DNA of 64,000 bases from Dillenia suffruticosa (taxonomy: Eukaryota > Streptophyta > Magnoliopsida > Dilleniales > Dilleniaceae), in the NCBI GenBank assembly GCA_033439265.1, contig JAVTVX010000009.1, positions 12,551,109 to 12,615,108 on the forward strand. The letters are read 5' to 3'. How positions within the stretch are numbered: position 1 is the stretch's first letter; each line of letters starts with the position of its first letter. Made by a program: the position numbers and the translations under genes. Shown here in pieces: positions 12,115 through 24,370 of the stretch. The notes below the pieces were generated by a model. That model saw only the letters and a list, made by a program, of their open reading frames with translations. It ran no database searches and was not told where the DNA came from.

Positions 12115-13719
12115 AGGAGAAATAAAGAGAGAAAAAGAGATCGAAAAAAATAAAAAAACCACAATGGGATTAATGTCTAATATGTCAAGCTTGTAGAAGA
12201 AGGCATCGAGGAGAATTCTGATGACCTATTCGAGTGTCGCTTCTTTAAAAAATAACTATATTTTTTTATGTAGAAGCAAAATAAAAACACTACATAACAA
12301 AAAACACCTACAATAACAATCTATTAATTGCCATCCACCTGTATGAAAATACAAAAGGAAAAACTAAGCGCATTAGTAACTTTAACATAGAGTCTTTCAT
12401 AAATGGAAACATGATTTCAAGTCATTTAGATGTTGAATTTCCTAGTTTTATTATCATGCCAATACATTGTGATAACATTTCTTCATTCTTTAATATGCTA
12501 TAGTAGTTTCATAGCTTCTCTTTCATTTTCTATCATGCTAAATGTATTTATCATGAAACTACGAGCATAGACGTTATATGTGCTGATATAAAGCAAAATG
12601 TGACACATGCAAGTGAAAGAGAATGTACACATAGAAAGCATAATGGATGATGCAATAAGGGAGGAGAAATAGATATGTATGAAGTTTTTACTCGATCAGG
12701 TATCTAGTACAATAAGCATATCTACCGAGTTAAGAACTTCACCTCACCTATTCCCAAGAGGAGTGCAGTAGAACAATCCTTTTATGATTTTGATTTGATT
12801 ACAGTTGTGTCAAAAAGGAAATAGAACTTGTAAAATAAGTTAGTAATGGAAGGTCTGACTCAACATCAAGACTTAAGGATTTGTTTATAGATTTAAAGTT
12901 GTTTTGAGGAAGGGTTAAACAAGTCCATCATATGCTTATCCCCAAACCACATCCTAAAGGACAAGAAATATGTTTTGATTTGCTTTTAGGGTCATGATAT
13001 TCTTCCCGGTATTTATACCTTATTGTTTATAACAAGCAACACATAGCTTAACCTATAGTAGTGATTAACTCTTCTTTCATTTTTTTCTTTGCATGAGTGA
13101 TGCATGCCTCAATGCTTCACATGCTCATATGTTTTTCGTTTATATATCAAGTTTTTCTAGATTGATACAGCATATTGGTTTAGATTTACAAGACCAAAAC
13201 ATGTAAGTAGTCATTGAAGTATTATAACTCTAGCAAGATCGACTTGTATATATAAAATATGCACAAAGCATAATATATTCGAGTTATAGTACATAAATAA
13301 TGATATTTTTACCCTAAAATCTATAAGATTTTAAATGGTTTTGCTTTAAGATAGAATAAATCAAGTATATGTTTGTTTTTTATGAATCGAGCATGAATCT
13401 TATATATTTCCCTAAATTTAGTGTTATTTTATCTTCAATAAATTTTCTTACAGAATTTCCATACTCGTAGGATATTTGATTATTACCTTAAATCCTACAA
13501 CTTAGATCATATAGCATGTTTTAAAATGATTTGAGTAAACCTAAAAGTTTGGTATTTATAAAATCCTAAGATAAATCCTACAACTCAGTTCATTCCATTA
13601 GTATTATATAATTTTCTTAAGTAGAGACAAAAGGACACCAAGATCTAGAAGAAAAGTATTGTGATGAGCATTAAAATTATATAACCCATTTATAGTTATC
13701 ATGTCATTTCTCTTGATTA
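12115..13719. other. Intergenic DNA, nothing recognised
   Basis: AT-rich DNA continuing the sequence interrupted at 8880. No recognisable exon, RNA gene or element terminus was found. Confidence 0.5.
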
Positions 13720-15360
13720 GTGGAACTAATTATATATTGGTAAAGAATGAGAACATGAAAAAGCGTTGAAAGACTATTTTGATGATCTCTTTAATGTTAA
13801 GAGTGTAACCGATATAAGAAATATCAAAATATCTGTAGAAGAGATTAATAGAGATTTTAAATATAAGATTCATCCCTATGAAGTGAATGAGACTTTAAAG
13901 AGAATAAAGAATAATAAAATCATAGAATTTGATGGCATTTTTCATAAAAGTATGAAAATATTTGGGTGAATTGGGTATAAAAATATTAACATATATTTTT
14001 AACAAAATTTGAAAAAGTAACAGAATGTCTCAAATATGCAGGAAGAGTGTAATTATACTGTTATATAAAAATAAAGGAGACATAAAGGATTGTTTCAACT
14101 ATAGAGGAATTAAACTTATGATCCATATCATGAAGTTATGGGAGAGAATAATAGACTATAGATTAAGATTAGAGATAAAGAAATATCCACCACAGAAACA
14201 ATCCATTTGTTAAGACATTTGATGTAGATATATAGAGTACAGAAGAGAGACTTACATATGGTATTCATTGATTTAGAAAAACATATGATAGGGTTTCTAG
14301 AAACTTATTGTGGTGGACGTTGATGAAAAAAAGATTTTCTTAAAATACATTAATTTTATTAGGGATATGTATGGGAGAGCTGTAACTGGTGTAAGAACTT
14401 ATGGGAGTTTGAGTGATAACTTTCCTATTAACATTGAACTCTATCAAGATTCGGCATTAACTCCCCTCCTCTTTACAATAGCGTGATAGACGAAATTATA
14501 AAAAATATTAAAGATGAAATACCATGGTATATGCTTTTTACAGATAATATAGTACTCGTTGACGAAATTAGAGAGGGTATTAGTATTAAATTAGAGTTAT
14601 GAAGAGTCACAGTAGAATCCAGAGGGTTTAGATTAAATAGATCGAAAACCGAATATATAAGATGTACATTTAGCGACAGTTATCAGAATGATGAAAAAAC
14701 GATTAGGTAGGATGGACAACATGCATCTAAAAGTGAACGGTTTAGATATTAAGATTTTATCATTCAAAACGATGACAATATAAATGAAGATGTGAACCAT
14801 AGAATTTAAGCGGGTTGAATAAAATGGAGAAAGGTATCCGAAATTTTTTGTGATCGCACGATAACGCTGCGTTTGAAGGAAGAGTTCTATAGAACTGCGG
14901 TTGGACTTACACTATTATATGATACTGAGTGTTAGACTATTAAACAATAACAAGAATAAAAGATGGCTGTAACAAAAATGATAATGTTTAGCCGGATGTG
15001 TGATAAAACTAGAAGAGATAGAATTAGAAATGAAAAGATTCGTAACAACTTGGAACATAGTTCAATTGTAGATAAAATGCAAGAATATTATCTGAAATGA
15101 TTTGAGTATATACAAAAAAAACCCAAAAATATATTAGTTAGGAGAATCAAGAAGTCAAATATAAAAAATCCAGTAAAACGTAGAGATAAACTATTGAAAA
15201 TTTAGATACAAATTATCTATAAAGACATGATAATTAAGCGTTTAGATGAGAAGATAGTCATGATAAAAATGAGTGACGTAGAAAAATCCGCATAAATTAA
15301 ACTAACATATTTTGGATATCTATTATTTTATTTATTTATTTATTTATTTATTTATATTAT
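13720..15360 (+). mobile_element. Decayed, 5'-truncated RTE-clade LINE
   Basis: A broken reverse transcriptase reading (below) followed by a short tail of ATTT repeats (about 15328-15356) is the structure of an RTE-type non-LTR retrotransposon, which ends in a short simple repeat rather than poly(A). The 5' end is uncertain; recognisable protein similarity starts near 13750. The endonuclease part is missing. A related 3' fragment lies at 23565-24066. Confidence 0.75.
13766..15290 (+). pseudogene. RTE-type reverse transcriptase remnant
   Basis: Translated pieces in shifting frames give, in order: YFDDLFN and a KRIKNNK segment (13766-13970), YKNKGDIKDCFNYRGIKLM (14070-14130), VFIDLEKTYDRV (14264-14300), and MLFTDNIVLVDE (14533-14568). 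These are the fingers and palm blocks of plant RTE-clade reverse transcriptases. The catalytic block, normally ending in two aspartates (F/YADD), reads FTDN, so the second aspartate is lost. Several stops (for example at 13967, 14211 and 14598) and frame changes interrupt the reading. The C-terminal part (14680-15290), with conserved Arg/Lys-rich segments, is also broken. It cannot encode an active enzyme. Confidence 0.75.
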
Positions 15361-16151
15361 TTTTATCTTCAAATTTGTTTTTTTAAATGGTCAATTCTAA
15401 ATATTGAGATTAAAACTTAGGTTGTTGTTATTGTATGTCATTTCTCTTGATTGATTATATTGAAATTTTGATGCATTTGATGACAATGTCTTGTTCTCTA
15501 TGCCCTATGATATTATATGTTCATTATTAACCTTCCTGATTTCTAAGTTTGAGATATGCAAAATTTTGACCCATTAGGGTCTTTAATATTATATTTATAA
15601 ATTGATAATTCATGAAAGTTTAATAAAGATAAAAAAAAAAACAAGCGGAGATTTAATATTAATAAATCTTATTCATGATGGACGAAGCAAAAGGGTTTGC
15701 TCACTAAATCAAAAAAAGAAATGGCAACATATCTTTAATTGAGATTCTATTTAACCATGTGGGATGGTTAGATGTGTGCTCCACTCGAGTTAACCTTTTT
15801 CGAGGGTCGGAGGTTGCTGACACTACACTTATAAAAGTTAAAGGCTAATGAAAAGTTAATGGCCTAAGAGTGGAAGAGGAAACCAGCGATTATCCTTACC
15901 TCCACTAGAACTCAAAGATCCTATATGATTAGTTGGGATCCAAATTTTAGACTCCTTTAAAGTAAAAGACAAATGAAGAAAATATTAAATAAATGCTAAG
16001 ATCAAAAAGAGATAGTAGCTCCATTTTCTAGAGTAGATTAGGTTGAATACATTAACTCGGCTAGCATACTTGTTATAGTAGATATTTAAACAAACAAAAT
16101 CTTCAGATTAATTGATTACTATTTATTTATATGCATATTTGTTCAAAACTC
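15361..16151. other. Intergenic DNA, nothing recognised
   Basis: AT-rich DNA between the LINE tail and the third CACTA element. No gene or element end is recognised. Confidence 0.5.
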
Positions 16152-16879
16152 ATACACTACAAAAAAACCAGCTTTTAGCCACAAATTTAGCGACAAAAAT
16201 TTAATAAAAATTCGTTGCTAAAACGTTAGAGACGAAATTAGCGACGAAAAATTTTTCATCGCTAATAACACGTCGCAAAAATTTAGCGACGAAAAATTAG
16301 AAATTCGTCGCTAAATTTAGTGACGAATAATTTTTTGTCGCTAAATTCGTCTCAAATTTAGCGACGAATTCCAAAATTCGTCACAAAATTAATTAATTAA
16401 TTAATAAATATATATTAATATTTTATTTTATTTAATTATTTTTCAAATTTAGCAACGAATTCCGGAATTCGTCGCTAATTTTGCGACAACTTTCGGAATT
16501 CGTTGCAAAATTAATTAATTTTTTAATAAATATATATTAATATTTTATTTTATTTTATTATTTTTCAAATTTTGCGACGAATTCCGAAATTCGTCGCAAA
16601 TTTAGCGACGAATTCCAGAATTCGTCGCAAAATTAATTAATTATTTAATAAATATATATTAATATTTTATTTTATTTAATTATTTTTCAAATTTAGCGAC
16701 GGATATAAATTCGTCGCTAAATCCGTCGCTAAATTAGCAATGAAAAAAAAAATGCGCTCCCGCCTGAACCCCACCCACCAGCCCACCCGAGCCAGTATCC
16801 GCCCGCATGTTCGCCCGAGCCGGCGCCCACAAGCCCTCCTTCACTTAATTCTTGAAAATGTCTACATTTTGCTCCCACC

Positions 16880-16940
16880 ATGGTTCGAACCTTTACACTT
16901 CCGTAAACGTTTAAGACCCTGTAACCATCAGGCTAAATGT
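16880..16940 (-). other. tRNA-like A-box/B-box module c in CACTA element
   Basis: The minus strand contains TAGCCTGATGGTTA, 10 of 11 positions of the A-box consensus TRGYNNARNGG, and about 35 nt later GGTTCGAACC, a good B-box. It abuts the GC-rich block at 16750-16850, which shares GCCCACCCGAGCCAG-type sequence with the block at 5460-5600 in the nested CACTA. No full cloverleaf is evident. Confidence 0.45.
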
Positions 16941-17207
16941 TAGTATCTGTTATAAGTTTTTTGTTTTTTACTTATTATCTTTCTTCACAAATTTCTAATA
17001 ATAATAAAACAATATAAAATAACAATTTATTATAAAATAATAAAATATTAGTTTAAAATAAAATAATAAAAGATATAAAAAAATAATAATACTATTTTTA
17101 AAAAAGATAAAATAAAAATAAAATATAAGATATTAATTAAAAATAATAAATGTGATAATTATATTAAAATAAAAAATAAAAAATATATATTAATATTTTA
17201 TTTTTTT

Positions 17208-18460
17208 TTATTTTTTTTCAAATTTTGCGTCGAATTTGAAAATTCGTTGCAAAATTAGCGACGAATTTAGAATTCGTTGCAAAATTAGCGACGAATTTAG
17301 AATTCGTCGCAAAATTAATTAATTATTTAATAAATATATATAAATAAATTTTTTTTTCAAATTTTGCGACGAATTCGAAAATTCGTTGCAAAATTAGCGA
17401 CGAATTTAGAATTCGTCGCAAAATTAATTAATTATTTAATTAATATATATTAATATTTTATTTTTTTTATTTTTTTTCAAATTTTGCGACGAATTTCGAA
17501 ATTAGTCGCAAAATTAGCGACGAATTTCTAAATTCGTCACAAAATTAATTAATTATTTAATAAATATATATAAATAATTTTTTTTTCAAATTTTGCGACG
17601 AATTAGAAAATTCGTTGCAAAATTAGCGACGAATTTAAAATTCGTCGTAAAATTAATTAATAATTTAATTAATATATATTAATATTTTATTTTTTTTTAA
17701 TTTTTTTTTTCAAATTTTGCGACGAATTCGAAAATTCGTTGCAAAATTTGCGACGAATTTAGAATTCGTCGCAAAATTATTTAATTATTTAATAAATATA
17801 TATAAATAATTTTTTTTTTCAAATTTTGCGACGAATTCGAAAATTCGTTGCAAAATTAGCGACGAATTTAGAATTCGTCGCAAAATTAATTAATTATTTA
17901 ATTAATATATATTAATATTTTATTTTTTTTATTTTTTTTCAAATTTTGCGACGAATTTCGAAATTTGTCGCAAAATTAGCGACGAATTTCTAAATTCGTC
18001 ACAAAATTAATTAATTATTTAATAAATATATATAAATAATTTTTTTTTTCAAATTTTGCGACGAATTAGAAAATTCGTTGCAAAATTTGCGACGAATTTA
18101 AAATTCGTCGCAAAATTAATTAATTATTTAATTAATATATATTAATATTTTATTTTTTTTTTCAAATTTTGCGACGAATTCGAAAATTCGTTGCAAAATT
18201 AGCGACGAATTTAGAATTCGTCACAAAATTAATTAATTATTTAATAAATATATATTAATATTTTATTTTATTTTATTTTTTTTCAAATTTTGTGACGAAT
18301 TGCTAAATTTGTCGCAAAATTAGCGACGAGTTTCTAAATTCGTCGCAAAATTAATTAATTATTTAATAAATATATATAAATAATTTTTTTTTTCAAATTT
18401 TGCGACGAATTCATAAATTCGTCGCAAAATTAGCAACGAATTTCCGGTCGTCGCTAAATT
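17208..18460. repeat. Tandem array of about 115-bp units in 231-bp dimers
   Basis: CAAATTTTGCGACGAAT recurs near 17220, 17357, 17480, 17588, 17712, 17820, 17940, 18050, 18163, 18283 and 18396. Two unit types alternate, one with AATAAATATATATAAAT and one with AATTAATATATATTAATA, so the true period in the middle is a dimer of about 231 bp (17329, 17559, 17791, 18021). Most units hold near-perfect hairpins such as GCGACGAATT-TAG-AATTCGTCGC (stem 10, loop 3). Confidence 0.8.
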
Positions 18461-18601
18461 AGCTACAACTTTTTTTTCGTTGGAAATTTCGTTGCAAATA
18501 GCGACAAAAAAAGTTTTCGTCGTAAAATTCGTCGCAAAATTGAAACGAAAAAAATTTGTCGCTGAAGTTCGTCGCAAAAGACGTATTTTTTTGTAGTGAT
18601 A

Positions 18602-18908
18602 ATATTTGAATAGAATTATAACAATCATTTACAAATTATATTTCGTGCATAATTATTGCCTTATGTAATGTATATATCATGTATGCTTTATTCTCCAATT
18701 CACTTGGGATTACTTGTTCAACTAGTGGTTGGTTGACCCGAACTTCACATTTTAGATATATTGAGTGCCAAGCAAGAAGATTCGGGTAGCAATGGTAAAT
18801 TTCAGACTTAGGGACCTCATATCCCTCATGTTCATTTACCTTTTTGAACCTATTTTGTATTGTTCATTTGAGTGGTTTGCTTAAGTGATTTATTTAGTTT
18901 GATGTTTA
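18602..18908. other. Short intergenic segment, nothing recognised
   Basis: No gene or repeat terminus is recognisable between the CACTA right end and the next LTR. Confidence 0.45.
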
Positions 18909-21302
18909 TGTAACAACTGGAATCTATGTTTTCCTCATTCGATTTGGATTGTGTTGGATTCGAATACTATTGTTAATGGTAAATATATTATGGTGCATTA
19001 GTTAAATTATAGTTTTTGAGCTTTGGCATGGTAAGGTTTGCCACTTTTATGGTTATCCATGTTAGGCCATATAGTGTCAAGTATAATTAGTGTTCAAAAG
19101 TTAGTTATGACAAAATTTTTATATTTTGTATGTTCTATTGTTGGTTGGTCTAGGAGGGCCATTGACGACAGCTGCTATTGTGATATTGAAATGTTACGAG
19201 TTGGATTGTCTATAATAGTCTTAATTGATGGGATTTAATCAATTTACTAGAGAGACTCTGTCTATTTTTCTAAAAAATTTAGTTAAAGTAAAATTTAAAA
19301 AATTTTCTATCTTTTTCCTTCCATGTTTACACATATGTTATGGTAATCCACAGACCGCTATCTTAGGTGTTGTGTATTTTGTAATGATTTAGTTTTAGCT
19401 TCTATATTTGTTTTACCTCTTTTGTTAAACGGACGGACACTTGAACAATGGATCATCATGGTTGGTATCAGAGTTCAAGATTTTGAGAATTCTATACCTA
19501 GAATTTGAGACCCTAGGTATCATAGCTCATTTTAATGGGTGGTTTTATTTTTTGAGTGATGTTGTTTGCCATGCTGATGCAGTATACATTAGATTCCCCT
19601 CTATAATAGTTAGTTTGATGCCAGATTTAATAAAGCCAAATATTAGGATTCAATGTTCAACTTTTCAGAGGGTTTCGGTATCACTTTTGAGTGCCCAATG
19701 AGTCAATTCATGAAATTAGCTTCTTGAGCAAAGGGATAAACTCTCTTTCAAATGTTGAGTGGTGAGTGTAAGTGGATCCGGTTAGTTTGGATAATTCACT
19801 GGTTTTCATGTAATAAGAACAAAGAGGGATGAGTATCCTACATCAATTAAGAGTAGTATTGTGTGAAGATTTTAGATGGGTTTGGAATTGTATAGAGATT
19901 GGAGAGAATAGGTCACAATTCATGGCTTTATAACACAAGATAGTCGAGCATCCTTGATGTTACCGCAGGTGGGTTGGCGTCGTTTTTGGATAAGCAGGGT
20001 TATTGGTAAGAGCATCACACCTTTATTCCCATCACTGTTATTTTTCAACATCATTGCATCGCAAAGTTTTGAAGACCTTGAAACAACATTGTTGAGGTAA
20101 CACTTAAGGATTAGTTGAGGTTCAAATTGCAAAAAATTCCAGGGTTTTGTTATGTTGACAATTGCTCCATGGTTGAGCTCCGAGTTGTCAATGGTTTCAA
20201 AATTAGTGTAGAAAGTTTTTTGGGACATGTTTCTGGCTTAGTTGATAATTGTTTAACTTCACCAACTCAAATATCATTTGGATTTCAAGGTTAACTATTA
20301 GATTAAAAAGGTTGGTTGGATAACAACCTTGGATTTTGAGTTTACTATAGATTAGGGTGTAGTTGAATAGGGGTTGGAATGCATTGTAGTCTAGAGATAG
20401 CCTGCTCCATCGATCGTTATCGAGTTAAGTTCCCAAATAGGTCCTTGAGGTTGACAACCACACTAACGGAGTTAGCGATTTGAAATGCAATAGATTTGAT
20501 ACTTTTAAGGATATGACTCCATCAGCAACTAAGAAAGTGTCGGGGCTAATTGAACATTATCTTGACCCATGTATCACTGATAAAATGAGATGTTTAATTA
20601 TAAGACTTCCCTAAAATATGGTCCAATTCAGCAGATAGTCCAGATAAGTGTATCTTTATTAATGGTAATTCATACATTCATTCATCCCCGTCTCATTGAA
20701 AACTAAAGGGAAAAAAAATATTTGTATTGGATTAGATAATTGAGAAAGTTAATTTTGCATTAGATTAGTAATAGTATGATAGAGAGTAGGTCCTTAACAT
20801 CGTATGATGATATATTCATAACATCGATTCCTAAATGAGAGTGAGAGGCATCATTGTATGGTTGCGAGCAACAAGGATTAGTCGGTGGCATGCCGATTTG
20901 GTATAAGTGAGGTCATACTCAGTTATACTGTAGTTTTAGGAAATGTTTGAGTTAAATTATAATCGATGTGTTTTGAGGTGTTCATCATTTTTATGTTTAT
21001 GCGTGTTGAGTCATATTAATGACAAATATGATTAATATTTTAAAAGTTAATTTATAGTTAAATTTTATATTTTGTATGATGTATCGTTGGACGGACCAAG
21101 ATAACTATTAATAGAAACTATTATCGTAATATTGAAGTGTTATAGATTTATGTTGTCTATAGTAGCTCTAAGTTAATAGATTTAATCAATTTTATAAGGG
21201 AGAGTTTGCCCAATCTGCTAAAAGATTTAGTTAAATTAAATTTTAAAAGTTTTCTTTCTTTTTTCATTTACATTATTTTGTACGTGAATGACGAATCAGA
21301 AA

Positions 21303-21333
<31 letters not shown>

Positions 21334-21390
21334 ATATGTTTTCCCTTTTTTGTTAAGGATATTATACACAAATGTCAGATCATTTTTAAG
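18909..21390 (+). mobile_element. Old non-autonomous LTR retrotransposon
   Basis: Diverged direct repeats (18909-19458 and about 20920-21390) flank 1.46 kb of DNA. Matching anchors include TAAATTTTATATTTTGTATG near 21061 with a close copy at 19113, and a shared TTTAATCAATTT block (19217 and 21180). The first repeat starts TGTAAC. TGGTATCAGAG at 19463-19473 lies just inside it and equals the usual initiator-Met tRNA primer site. The interior has no gag or pol similarity and no long frame, so this is a LARD- or TRIM-like or deleted copy. The right repeat is heavily altered, with an A/T run near 21306-21333. Confidence 0.5.
19463..19473 (+). other. Primer binding site (initiator tRNA-Met type)
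   Basis: TGGTATCAGAG just downstream of the left LTR, the standard minus-strand priming site of many plant Ty3 and Ty1 elements. The few bases between the LTR end and this site are uncertain because the LTR end is degenerate. Confidence 0.5.
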
Positions 21391-22740
21391 GAAAAATTAC
21401 AATAGACTTCATGGTAACAAGGAAATTGCACAAAGCAGCGGTTTGTTGTAAATATAATATTAATATTTATTTATTTATTTATTTATTTACATTTCAAATA
21501 GTAATGAAAATCTTTTAAAACCATACGATCCAAAAAGACAGCATCCACCGTTGAGACGACATTAATATATATATATATATTTTTTATCATGAACAACTCG
21601 CAGTTACGAGAAGGTTGAGAAATCTACGGAGCTTATCATTCATAGCCCCAATCCATAGAAAATGGATCCCAGAGAGGAAGAAGAACATCATCACAATCAT
21701 CAATCAAAGCGACATTATTTTTTTCTCTGCAACTTCTTTATGCTTTTATTTGGCTTATTTTTTGATTTAGTTTGTTAATTTATCATTATTTTCTGATACT
21801 CCTTGAGAAATCTTAGTCGAGCATGTGGTTTCCCTTTTTTTCTTTTTTTTTTTTCAATTGTTTGATTCATTCGATTGCATGTAAATAATAAAAACCATAT
21901 TTCATTTTCATTTTCTCTATCAAATTACAATAGACTGTTTGCAATCAATCAATAAAACTTTTTTGTTAATACAATCACTCAAAAGAAGAGAGAAACCATA
22001 ATATAATTAGCCGATCACATCAACTAACTAAAATCAATTAATTTTTATTTTAAAAATTAAAGCCAGATAGAATTTTAATTTAAAATTTTTTTAATAATTA
22101 TAATATTTTAAATTTATATCAAAAAAGTTTAATTTTTATGTGTAATGCTATAATTTTTATCAAAACCTTTTTTATTTTAATTAAAAATAATAAAAATAAA
22201 ATAAAATAAAATAAAAGAAGAAGTAAATTGAGATAGAAACTGTGTTCCAAATATCACTTAAAAATATATACCAGCGAAATGGGGGAGCAAAAGTTAGCTT
22301 CCCGGTGACATTTGAAAATTTATGGAGCTTTTAAGCTAGGCTCAGTACCATGCTTTTCTCCCCTTCCGTCGACCAGTCTTTTTTTTTTTTTTTTTTTTTG
22401 ATAAATGGTATATTTTTATTTATAAATTTTATATTTTCTATAAAAATTATTTTATTTTTTATTAAAAATATTATAAATAAAATCAAATCAAATTGTGGCA
22501 AGCTGAAACTTGCAAAGCACCTTTAAGGGTAAAAATTATGAATAGTGAGGATTGGAGGAAATACCCCAAGAGCAAAATGGTACTGCCAGAGTAAATGCTT
22601 GTGCATTAAGTGCATAATTGACTATTAATTTTCCTAAAATGCTTACTAAGCCCAATAAAAAATTGTACAAGATGAATAGTTCAAATTAAGAAGTAAATTC
22701 TCAAAAGAAGCATTCTTTTAACATTAGAGGCAATAAGAGG
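21391..22740. other. AT-rich intergenic DNA
   Basis: Long T runs (22379-22399) and AT-rich low-complexity sequence. A 38-codon frame at 21662 (His/Glu-rich start, hydrophobic end) has no support as a gene. Nothing else is recognised. Confidence 0.45.
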
Positions 22741-23562
22741 TAAAGACCCATTATATACATTTATTATTTAAATTTATTTTTTATATTTATGTGATGTACT
22801 CAGGTTTTTTAGAGCCTGTAAATAGAGTAGAAACTCTAGTTAGAGTATACTAAGAGAAATCAAATTTTTTCTCTCTATATTGGTCTTTTATATTTCTTTT
22901 TTTTTTTTTATTTTTGAATTTGCTATATTTTCTTTAAATTTCATAACACATTATAAATATGATATTTTTTGTGAAGTCATAAATGATCACATCCAAGATA
23001 TAACAAGATATAACGATTATCTTATATTTGATTTTTCTTTTCTTTTCATTGTTAGTGTAACAATACATTTATACATATAATCATTTTATTGCTGTGCATA
23101 CAACCAAGGGTTTATTTTGTTCGAATCTGAGAATTAATGTGCCTGGTTTTTAATTTATTTATCTTATTTTTCCATCAATATTTATTATGTCTCATTTATT
23201 AATTAGTTTGTACAAAACTCGAATTTGTGGCTCTTAACATTTTATGTCCACATTCGTCAAAAAATGTGAAGAGCCGATAATTTATTTTCTCCTCATTATT
23301 TAAATTTATTCCTTATATATTTATGTGAGATACTCCAAAAATCTTTTTAAGAGCCTATAAATAGGGTGGAAACTCTAAACAGAGGACACTAAAAGTAATA
23401 AAATGATAAAATAATAAGATCACTTTCTATATTGTCTTCTATATTTCTCTCTTTTGAATTTATTATATATGTGTGTGTATATATTTTAAAATTTTATATC
23501 ACGGATATTGTTTGTGGAGTCATAAGTCATCACATCCAAATATAAAAATTATCTATGATAGG
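22741..23562. repeat. Direct repeats of about 290 bp, possible TRIM
   Basis: 22741-23030 and about 23270-23562 are diverged direct copies: both run from ATTATTTAAATTTATT through AGAGCCTATAAATAGGGT-like sequence (TATA box-like at 23346) and AACTCTA to a segment around AAGTCATAAATGATCACATC. About 240 bp lie between them. This could be a terminal-repeat retrotransposon in miniature or simply a duplicated LTR fragment. No primer site or clear target duplication was found. Confidence 0.4.
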
Positions 23563-23564
23563 AT

Positions 23565-24066
23565 TTAAACGGACCGGATAAAATGGAAAAGTGCATCTGA
23601 AATTATTTGCGATTGCATGATATTATTGCAATTGAAAGAACAGTTTTGTAGAATCGTAAAAAATCTACATTATTATATGATATCGAATGTTGGACCATTA
23701 AACAATAATAAAAATATAAAATGATTATAAATGAAATAAAAATATTTAGATAAATGTGTGGTAAAAATAGTAAAGATATATAATTAGAAATGAAAAAATA
23801 CGTACTAAGTTGGAAATAAGTTTGTCTGTAGAAAAAATAAAAGAATATTGTTTAAAATGGTTTATACATGTGAAAACCCAAAAACGTATCAGTTAGGAAG
23901 AGCAAGATTTTAAATGTATGAAATTAATGAAATATTAGAATAGACTATTAAAAATTTGGATATAAATTATCTATAAATATGTGAGTATCAAGAATTTAGT
24001 TGAAAAAATAACTTTATATTGAAATTAGTGATATAAGAGAATCTTAACCAATTGAACTAATACATT
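23565..24066 (+). mobile_element. 3' fragment of an RTE-type LINE
   Basis: Close in order and wording to the 3' part of the LINE at 13720-15360: compare the start near 23570 with 14805, and ATTAAACAATAATAA at 23696 with 14938. It ends in a short ATT repeat (about 24062-24075), the expected RTE tail. Only the C-terminal part of the former coding region is present and it is full of stops. Confidence 0.6.
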
Positions 24067-24078
24067 ATTATTATTGAA

Positions 24079-24370
24079 GATGTGTTTGGTTTCACAGATG
24101 ATGGTTCTGTTAACTCGAACGGAATGGTTTGATCTATGGTGATCTCGAACGATAAGATCTGCAAAAAAACTATCGGAGGGTGATCTAGTGGGAGAGGCTC
24201 TAACACTCAAGTTAGAGAATGATTTTCGAAGGGAAAGAAACAAACTGATATTGAAAGAGAGAGAGTTCCCAGACCTTGTATGCTTGTGTGCTTTTTGTAG
24301 GTTTAGAGTACTTAGTTAGATGGTAGACGCATTGAAACTTATATATCTTTCGCTTGTAAGAGTTGTGTGT
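24079..24370 (-). repeat. 3' LTR (supported part) of the Tat-type element
   Basis: This part is matched by the 5' LTR remnant at 30263-30537. The LTR probably continues to the right but its end could not be fixed, because the other copy was lost where chromovirus A inserted. Confidence 0.55.

Larger units (their letters stand above)
16155..18598. mobile_element. CACTA element with a long palindromic tandem array, TSD ATA
   Basis: Left end CACTACAAAAAAACCAG at 16155, right end TTTTTTTGTAGTG at 18598, flanked by ATA on both sides (16152-16154 and 18599-18601), an exact 3-bp target duplication. It is the same family as the nested element at 3829-6016: shared terminal sequence, the TTAGCGACGAA subterminal motif, and a GC-rich block next to a tRNA-like segment. 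No transposase frame. More than half the element is tandem array. Confidence 0.88.

Noticed and set aside
17208..18460. Regularly spaced repeats that could suggest a CRISPR array
   Set aside because: Units are contiguous and related throughout, with no unique spacers, and lie between CACTA termini in a plant genome.
21662..21778. 38-codon frame with His/Glu-rich start and hydrophobic end
   Set aside because: Too short, with no similarity, splice context or neighbours to support a gene.
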